This document shows positions 41,961 through 64,000 of a stretch of DNA of 64,000 bases, one piece after another. A program made the translations under genes and the position numbers. A model generated the notes under the pieces. That model was given only the letters and a program-made list of their open reading frames with translations. It did not search any database and was not told the DNA's origin. Position 1 is the stretch's first letter, and each line of letters begins with the position of its first letter. The stretch is from positions 3,024,328 through 3,088,327 of the forward strand of contig JAQNBH010000005.1 of the NCBI GenBank assembly GCA_028752905.1. The letters are read 5' to 3'. This DNA is from Cladorhizidae sp. MBARI D1340-BT2 (lineage: Eukaryota > Porifera > Demospongiae > Poecilosclerida > Cladorhizidae).

Positions 41961-42974
41961 TCACTTCTTGGTAAGAAAAGGAGCAGCTGTTGGTGACTCA
42001 GCTCAGTTCTGTTAATTCTTGTTACAAGAATAAGCTGATCCACATGCATTATAAGCAGCTGAAGGCTTGTCTATTTTAACTGTTGTCATGAGACTAAAGT
42101 TCTGGGGAAACCAACAGACCACTTCATGGAACGAAAACTGCTTGCTGACTTGGCTCAGTTAGACAATACTGCTCCTATACAAGCATGCTTATGATAATAA
42201 TAATATGTTACCAAATAACACATATTTTTTGACTTTATATAAAGTGAATATTGATGGTTTATTGCATGCGGAGTGAGAGATATAATGTATGCTATTATGT
42301 TGACTGACTAACACATTGTTTAGCTGCAGCTGTAATTGGATTAGCTTGGTTAAGTTTCAGGATAATGACATTCCCATACACCCCCCCCAGTTTGGCATAT
42401 TATTTTTGGAGTGGACATATGGAGTGGACATATTATAAATTCAGGTGTTTGAACAGATTAATGCTGAATGAAGAAACTGGTTAGTTTTTGCAATTCAATT
42501 TGGAATCTTCTGATATAATTATGACGAGTGGACTTCAACAAAGATGGATAGGGGGAAAGTAGAATAATACACGGACAGATACACAGACTAATTAAGAAGC
42601 AGATATTAATCGTGGCAATGCATGGAACAGCTTGGAATCTTCTTCTAGTAAAATTATGACGAACGGAGAAACTATATGCAAGTTATGTGTGGGAATAAAA
42701 GAAGATAGAGAGATACAAGATCCTGAAGATGAAAATTCATGGTTTTAACAGTTTTTTGGGGATCAGGTTTACTGTCTTTATGAAGGATTCAAGACAACTC
42801 GAAGTGTTTTTGAGGTCAAAATTGGCCTTTATGATACCAAGCAGATGCCAAAGTGAGTTTTAGCTAGGATAATTTTTTTTAATGCCACCATTTTAAAACA
42901 GACGTAAACGCAATCCTACTAGGAGGAAATTCTTGAGGTTTTGTTTGTCCGTTTGCTTTGGCATGCAAAGTCAC
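41961..42974. other. Non-coding region
   Basis: Two diverged copies of a block of about 160 bp (ctcagctcag...ctgttaattcttg and cttggctcagttagacaatac) near 41945 and 42105. No gene recognised. Confidence 0.4.
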
Positions 42975-44918
42975 AGGTTTGACAACTTTATTAGTTGTGT
43001 CTTCCAATCTTGTTCTAAACTTTTATTAGTTGTGACTTCCAATCTTGTTCTAAACTTTATTAGTTGCGTCTTCCAATCTTGTTCTAAACTTTTAATAGTT
43101 AATTCTTCGAATCTTGTTCTAAATTTTTATTAATATTGACTTCCAATCTTGTTATAAACTTTTATTAGTTGTGACTTCCAATCTTGTTCTAAACTTTATT
43201 AGTTGTGTCTTCCAATCTTGTTCTAAACTTTATTAGTTGTGTTTTCCAATCTTGTTATAACTTTTATTAGTTGTGTCTTCCAATCTTGTTCTAAACTTTT
43301 ATTAGTTGTGTCTTCCAATCTTGTTCTAAACTTTATTAGTTGTTTCTTCCAATATTGTTCTAAACTTTATTAGTTGTGTCTTCCAATCTTGTTCTAGCTT
43401 TTATTAGTTGTGTCTTCCAATCTTGTTCTAAACTTTATTAGTTGTGTCTTCCAATCTTGTTCTAAACTTTATTAGTTGTGTCTTCCAATCTTGTTCTAAA
43501 CTTTATTAGTTGTGTCTTCCAATCTTGTTCTAAACTTTATTAGTTGTGTTTTCCAATCTTGTTATAACTTTTATTAGTTGTGTCTTCCAATCTTGTTCTA
43601 AACTTTTATTAGTTGTGTCTTCCAATCTTGTTCTAAACTTTATTAGTTGTGTCTTCCAATCTTGTTCTAAACTTTTATTAGTTGAGTCTTTCAATCTTGT
43701 TCTAAACTTTATTAGTTGTTTCTTCCAATATTGTTCTAAACTTTATTAGTTGTGTCTTCCAATCTTGTTCTAAACTTTTATTAGTTGTGTCTTCCAATCT
43801 TGTTCTAAACTTTATTAGTTGTGTTTTCCAATCTTGTTATAACTTTTATTAGTTGTGTCTTCCAATCTTGTTCTAAACTTTTATTAGTTGAGTCTTTCAA
43901 TCTTGTTCTAAACTTTATTAGTTGTGTCTTCCAATCTTGTTCTAACTTTTATTAGTTGTGTCTTCCAATCTTGTTCTAAACTTTATTAGTTGTGTCTTCC
44001 TATCTTGTTCTAAACTTTATTAGTTGTCTTCCAATCTTGTTCTAAACTTTATTAGTTGTGTCTTCCAATCTTGTTTTAAACTTTATTAGTTGTGTCTTCC
44101 AATCTTGTTCTAAACTTTATTAGTTGTGTCTTCCAATCTTGTTCTAAACTTTATTAGTTGTGTCTTCCAATCTTGTTCTAACTTTTATTAGTTGTGTCTT
44201 CCAATCTTGTTCTAAACTTTATTAGTTGTGTCTTCCTATCTTGTTCTAAACTTTATTAGTTGTGTCTTCCAATCTTGTTCTAAACTTTATTAGTTGTGTC
44301 TTCCAATCTTGTTCTAACTTTTATTAGTTGTGTCTTCCAATCTTGTTCTAAACTTTATTAGTTGTGTCTTCCAATCTTGTTCTAAAGTTTTATTAGTTGT
44401 GTCTTCCAATCTTGTTCTAAACTTTATTAGTTGTTTTCCAATCTTGTTCTAACTTTTATTAGTTGTGTCTTCCAATCTTGTTCTAAACTTTATTAGTTGT
44501 GTCTTCCAATCTTGTTCTAAACTCTATTAGTTGTGTCTTCCAATCTTGTTCTAACTTTTATTAGTTGTGTCTTCCAATCTTGTTTTAAACTTTATTAGTT
44601 GTGTCTTCCAATCTTGTTCTAAACTCTATTAGTTGTGAATTCCAATCTTGTTCTAAACTTTATTAGTTGTGTCTTCCAATCTTGTTCTAAACTTTATTAG
44701 TTGTGTCTTCCAATCTTGTTGTAAACTTTATTAGTTGTGTCTTCCAATCTGTTCTAAACTTTTATTAATTGTGATTTCCAATCTTGTTCTAAAGTTTTAT
44801 TAGTTGTGTCTTCCAATCTTGTTCTAAACTTTATTAGTTGTGTCTTCAATCTTGTTCTAAACTTTATTAGTTGTGTTTTCAAATCTTGTTCTAAACTTTA
44901 TTAGTTGTGTATTCCAAG
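42975..44918. repeat. Minisatellite, 34/35-bp unit, about 56 copies
   Basis: Core ttgtgtcttccaatcttgtt followed by ctaaacttt(t)attag. Copies with aactttt are 35 bp and those with aacttt 34 bp. A run of about 10 units near 43240-43550 recurs with the same variants (ttttccaatcttgttataac, tttcttccaatattg) near 43540-43860, so blocks were duplicated. The array runs directly into the zinc-knuckle codons of the retroelement that follows. Confidence 0.95.
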
Positions 44919-45784
44919 AACCTATTGTGCCACTATTGCAAACAGCCAGGGCACTATAAGAAAAATTGTCCCGAGTTGAAGTATAAACTGAACTTAGAAT
45001 CAGAGTCTGAGGAACACAAGGCCTTGCTTAAGATAGGAACCATTATGGTAGACTCTGTAGGTGTTTGATTGACATGGGTGCTAACCGACCATTCCTGCAC
45101 ACTTAATCCAGTCTAACAAAGTTTACTGGGGTTAAGGAGAAAGCTGTCCTAGCAACTAATGAGGTTGAGAGCCTTACGACTGCTGAGGTTGATTTGAAGA
45201 TCGATGGTATCACCAAAACCATGGTAGTCTTTGTTATTGACAAGGATGTGTCTCATGTGTTATTGGGTACGGATCATCCTTTTGTTAAATGTTGTATTAC
45301 AAGGAAGTCCTTACCTGAACTGGTTGATGCTCCAGTGCCTCTAGCAACCATTACTAGGGCACAAAGCCAGGCACTACTGGAGGCAGAAGATGCCACCAAT
45401 AAGGTAGCAAGTGCTCAGTCTGGAGCTAAGGTTAAGTCCCTTTTGTCCGATCAACCCAAGGTTAAGCCAAAGCCTAAAAAGAGATGGGCTAGGCACTCTA
45501 AAATCAGAACGACTGATAACCCTGTTCCAATCCTGGAAGCCCAGTCAGATGATGTGCCAGAGGAAGACTCTATTACCAGTCCTCCTGGAGAGGAAGGAGT
45601 TAGCATGAGAGAAGATGATGTAGTAGACGATGGTTATGTGGGGGGCGATGAGGTGGAAGAAGACTCTTCAGGCTTGGTTGAGGAAGTAGTCCTTAATGGG
45701 TTAGAGAGAGGACAATCTAGCGACCAGCCAATTGTGGCACTTTCCAATAGCAGGGATGAGGTTAGGAAGCTAGTTACTCAGTAG
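44905..45784 (+). pseudogene. Gag nucleocapsid knuckle and protease region
   Basis: The first frame has CHYCKQPGHYKKNCPELKYK (C-x2-C-x4-H-x4-C) and runs to a stop at about 45070. The next frame begins LIDMGANRPF, a protease active-site region in which the usual D-T/S-G is D-M-G, and after another stop continues as 45194-45784 with VLLGTD. It ends in a long acidic linker (about residues 90-196) with no domain. No capsid part remains upstream because the repeat array begins there. Confidence 0.7.
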
Positions 45785-45808
45785 GAGGAAGATGATAGTC
45801 TGTCCGAG

Positions 45809-46920
45809 ATGAGGATTAAAGCTGGGAAGCATGAAGATGGTTATTATAGGGAGATACTAATGCATGTCAAGCTGGTAGATCCTCAAAAGGAGTTGTCTAG
45901 AATTGTTGTTCCATCTTGTAGGAGGAAAGAGGTGTTGAACATTGGGCGCAGAGGTTTAGTGGGTGGATATTTTGCACACAATAAGATGTTTACCATCTGT
46001 ATCACCATTTAACGTGGCCAGGTATTAGGAAAGACATCAGGGCATACTGTAGCACCTGCCCAGAATATCAAAAGGCAGGGTGGAGGCTCAGCCCAGAGCC
46101 CCAATGGTAGTCACACCTACCATATCAGACAAAGGATGTCCTGGGGAAATTGGATAAAGCCATACGTACATTCCGACCATTATGTGCCCCGGAACTAGAT
46201 GCCCCTATGCTATCCCCTTGAAATAGGTAGATGCTGAATCAGTAGCAGAAGGTTTGATGGAGGTGATCAGTCACACAGGCACTCCGGTTGAACTTTCATC
46301 AGATGTTATTCTGGGAAAGGTCATTAAGGAGCTATGTAGGCTCTTGAATATCAAACAGATAAAGACCACAGCTTATTACCCTCATATTACCCTCAGACCA
46401 ACGGGATACTAGAACGGTGGCAGTTGTTTGAAGGGTATGATTCGTAAGATCCAGGGCAAAGGTCAACAGTGGGACAAACTCCTGTTAGCTTATACACAGC
46501 TACCCCCCACACCACCACAGGGTTTTCACCTTATGAATTTGTATGTTGTATGGTAAGTTAAAGAGCATGAGAGGTCCCCTTGAGGCAGTAAAGAGGGCTG
46601 GATAGGTGGAAACATAAGCTTTACCAGCACGGTTGAGTGGATACAGACATTGAGGGAGACTCTAGTAGCTCTACACGAAGTAACTCATGCCAATGAGGCA
46701 TTGCAAAAGAAAATTCCAAGACAGCCTATGATGCTGGATCCCAGGCTCGTAGCTTTGAGCCAGGAGATCTTGTGTTATGCCACACCCCTGGGCTCATGGG
46801 GAAACTAAATTCAATTTGGAATGGCCCCTATGAAGTAGTTGCTAAATTATCTACCTGCAACTACACTATTGCAATCCCAGGCAAAAGGCATAGAGATATC
46901 ACTCTACACCAATAGGTTAA
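45809..46920 (+). pseudogene. Integrase placed upstream of RT
   Basis: 45809-46012 covers the start of the zinc-binding domain (IVVPSCRRKEVLNIG, GGYFAHNK); the Cys pair follows in another frame (AYCSTCPEYQKAG). The core reads across frames: ISHTGTPVELSSD (second catalytic Asp region) and KTTAYYP..T (pre-Glu region), then QWDKLLLAYTQ. The C-terminal GPY/F-like module follows (IWNGPYEVVAKLSTCNYTIA) and leads directly to the RT frame. At least five stops or shifts. Confidence 0.75.
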
Positions 46921-46924
46921 AAGC

Positions 46925-47984
46925 TTGGAAGACCCCAACTGTCATATCGTAGTGGCAGACAAGTCTGAAGTCAATCTTGAACCTATTGGGAAGGTCAAGA
47001 TGGATGTTACTTACTTAACTGAGGAACAGCTCCTCGGGTTAGACCTGTGGCTCACCAAATTTCCTGACCGAGTTACCCATAGCTTAAGGTTTGAGGAGAA
47101 TGACATCAATGGCAAGGAAGATTATCCTTTGAGAACTCACCCTTATCGTATTGCTCCAAGCACGGTTGATGATTTCAAGGAAGAGATTGATGATCTTCTT
47201 GGAAAAGACATTATTGTTCCATTAATAGCCCATGGTCATCACCAATGGTGCCTCTCAGGAAAAAGATCACTGGACGTGTGAGGCTTTGCATTGACTATAG
47301 GGGGCTAAATAAGATCCAAAATGTGATCCTTATCAGATGCAATGTATTGAGGACTTACTAAATCAGGTCTCGGGTGCAAGCTGGTTATCGAAACTAGACC
47401 TTAACAAAGGTTTCTATCAGGTTCCCTCAAGTAAAAGAAGCCAGAACAAAACAGCATTTTTCACGCCGTGGGGCTAGTATGCCTTCACGCGCATGCCTTT
47501 TGGGCTTAAAAATGCACCTGCTGCATTCCAGAGGTGTATACAGAATACCCTTGCACACCTGTCAGGGTGCAGCTCAGCTTATATAGATAACATTCTGATT
47601 TTTTCTGATAGCTGGGAGAAACATTTAGACCATATTGAAGCTGTGTTACTTGCATTGAAAGATGCTGGGCTTACTGCTAACCCGGATAAGTGTGTGAGGG
47701 GTGCAAAGTCACTTGAATATCTCGGACATGAGATAGGTCACGGTATGGTTGGTGTGCCAGAAGCTCAGGTTAGGGCCTTGAAGAATTTTGTCAGACCAAC
47801 CAACCAGAAGAGATTGCTGTCATTCCTGGGGACGGCTGGTTACTATCGGACCGATTTTTCCCAGAGGGAGGGTCCCCTATTCAATGCCCTTAAGAAAGAT
47901 GCCCCCTGTTCCATTGCATGGGATAAACATATGTGTGCATCATTCGACCAAACAGGAATTAAATGGAAACGCCACTTTTTATGA
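46925..47984 (+). pseudogene. Reverse transcriptase downstream of integrase
   Basis: 46925-47281: pre-RT segment (YPLRTHPYRIAPSTVDDFKE) and start of RT. A middle part is out of frame (CIDYRGLNK, then KLDLNKGFYQ in pieces). 47493-47984: MPFGLKNAPAAFQRC, then AYIDNILIFS, where the canonical YxDD is YIDN, and the thumb region (CVRGAKSLEYLGHEIG, LLSFLGTAGYYR). Sequence identity is lost after about 47960 and no RNase H follows. Confidence 0.8.
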
Positions 47985-48309
47985 CATACTGCAATACGAT
48001 TTCTATGGTACATTAGTGCATGTAGAGCTTCCCTCACAATAATAGAATATTGTATAATTGACTCACATTTTATTTAAATTCCAGAGCTACTTATATCACA
48101 TGTATTTGTTCTGGTCTAGTGAGTGGCACTGATAATGTAGATACCACATGTTAGAAAACATGACTATAGAGAGGGAAATCAGGACATTAGAAGAGTTGAC
48201 TGAGGTGGGGATGATAACATAAGGTGACTATACAAGTTGTAAAGGAAGCACTATTTACTATACATTCAGTTCACTCATCTACAGCGGTGAAATATAATTT
48301 ATGTGTGTG
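47985..48309. other. Spacer / 3' flank of the ABC transporter gene
   Basis: No feature recognised apart from the likely 3' UTR of the minus-strand ABC gene; an ATAAAT string near 48296 (minus) might act as a weak polyadenylation signal. Confidence 0.4.
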
Positions 48310-63268
<14,959 letters not shown>

Positions 63269-64000
63269 CTGTTAGCAATTAATAACTCTGAACAACTTGA
63301 CCTTTGAATGAAAATACATGTAGTAGTTGTAGAGCATCGCGTAATTACTTAAATATATACATATAATATATATTTGTAGTATTGACAGAGGTAAGTTTGG
63401 TCCCAAAATTTGAGGTTTTTTCGGGTGATACATTTTGTGAGACCTGCAGATTGCCAACATACTTATATAGCTACCAAAACACACGAAAAGATAGAGAATG
63501 TAGAGTTATAACTTACTAGCAGTTTGAAGTTGATGAACTCTTTCTATTTTTTCAGAAAAACACTTTATAAATAATAGGACTCCATTATTGTGTGAAACTG
63601 ACCCAAATCTACCTAATAACCACATTAGAGTGATCATGTTTTGATACTAAAATGATTATTGCTCCTGGAATATAAGAACTAGGATCGCATCATCAGCTCT
63701 CCCACCATCCCCCACCACCTGTTTTTTCTGACCAGTTTCTATGTTTATTTGCCATCCCACACACTCATCAAGTTCCGTACGTAATTCACTCTCCAGTTCT
63801 ATTAGCCCTCAAATAGTATCTGCCCCATTATTAGGTCTGAACAAAAATAATGTTCTCTCTTGAACTGTACTCACAACTTGTGCAATGCCATGCATGCACA
63901 GATAAGTCTAGATTCCAAGCTGAAAAGCCGAGTGACAGGAGGATGGCAGTAAAGCTGGAGAAATTCACTTCCTATGGAAGTTGAACCTACAAATTGCTGA
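63269..64000. other. Intron of the ABC transporter gene, to window edge
   Basis: No exon recognised; the preceding ABCC exon must lie beyond the window or be too short to identify. Confidence 0.5.

Larger units (their letters stand above)
44905..47984 (+). mobile_element. Gypsy-related retroelement with Gmr1-type order (protease, integrase, then RT); both ends truncated
   Basis: Sense-strand order of recognisable parts: CCHC knuckle (44928-44969), protease-like segment (45070-45300), integrase zinc-binding region (45809-46110), integrase core (46190-46560), GPY/F-like end (46800-46915), RT (46925-47984). Conventional Ty3/gypsy elements have RT and RNase H before integrase; the reverse order is known for Gmr1-like elements. 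The integrase tail runs straight into the pre-RT segment without a break, so the order is not due to two separate insertions. The left end is cut by the minisatellite and RNase H is missing at the right. Frameshifts and stops show it is dead. Confidence 0.8.

Overview
This window is eukaryotic, and most likely from a non-bilaterian animal such as a sponge. That placement is an inference from low GC, GT-AG introns, CR1/L2-like and other LINE pieces, several Ty3/gypsy elements, a piggyBac element and two animal-type membrane protein genes. There is no bacterial-style gene packing and no operon.

Two host genes can be reconstructed exon by exon, both on the minus strand. The first, at about 24.5 kb down to below 2.8 kb, looks like a prominin (CD133 family). 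It has a signal-peptide first exon at 24213-24490, a phase-matched candidate second exon at 23833-23891, two loop-1 exons (a weak one at 18404-18461 and a strong one at 9978-10084), and a TM3/Cys-rich-loop/TM4 exon at 2813-3018. Several exons, including TM1/TM2, were not found, and the 3' part lies outside the window or was not recognised. Its introns carry at least ten minisatellite arrays (units 22-79 bp, roughly 13 kb of sequence), a piggyBac transposon and two foldback elements. The second gene, from 63.27 kb to 48.31 kb, is the 3' half of an ABCC4/MRP4-like ABC transporter: nine exons with fully consistent phases encode about 574 residues, from the start of the second membrane domain through nucleotide-binding domain 2 to the stop. 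Two of its introns hold gypsy retrotransposons.

Layout: 0.3-10.99 kb minisatellites (40/36, 79, 30, 34 and 35 bp units) around two prominin-like exons; 11.05-14.37 kb a structurally intact piggyBac element with TTAA duplications, terminal inverted repeats and a two-exon 693-residue transposase; 14.39-23.4 kb foldback elements and arrays of 30, 61, 31, 22 and 33 bp units; 24.9-34 kb LINE debris and a mostly featureless stretch; 34.1-40.1 kb a CR1-like LINE split by a 4.44 kb deleted gypsy element with a perfect 5-bp target duplication; 41.0-42 kb two more LINE ends; 43.0-44.9 kb a second 34/35-bp array that abuts a gypsy-related element (44.9-48.0 kb) in which integrase precedes reverse transcriptase, the Gmr1-type order; 48.3-63.3 kb the ABC transporter with a conventional-order gypsy element (49.8-53.4 kb), a nearly complete 4.48 kb gypsy element (56.4-60.9 kb) and a 1.06 kb DNA transposon remnant carrying a Myb/SANT-like segment (61.1-62.2 kb) in its introns.

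The most notable observations are the Gmr1-like pol order, the minisatellite-laden prominin-like locus, higher-order structure in the 4.6 kb 34-bp satellite, and the intact piggyBac copy. All protein identifications come from motif and sequence recognition by eye; no database search was run.
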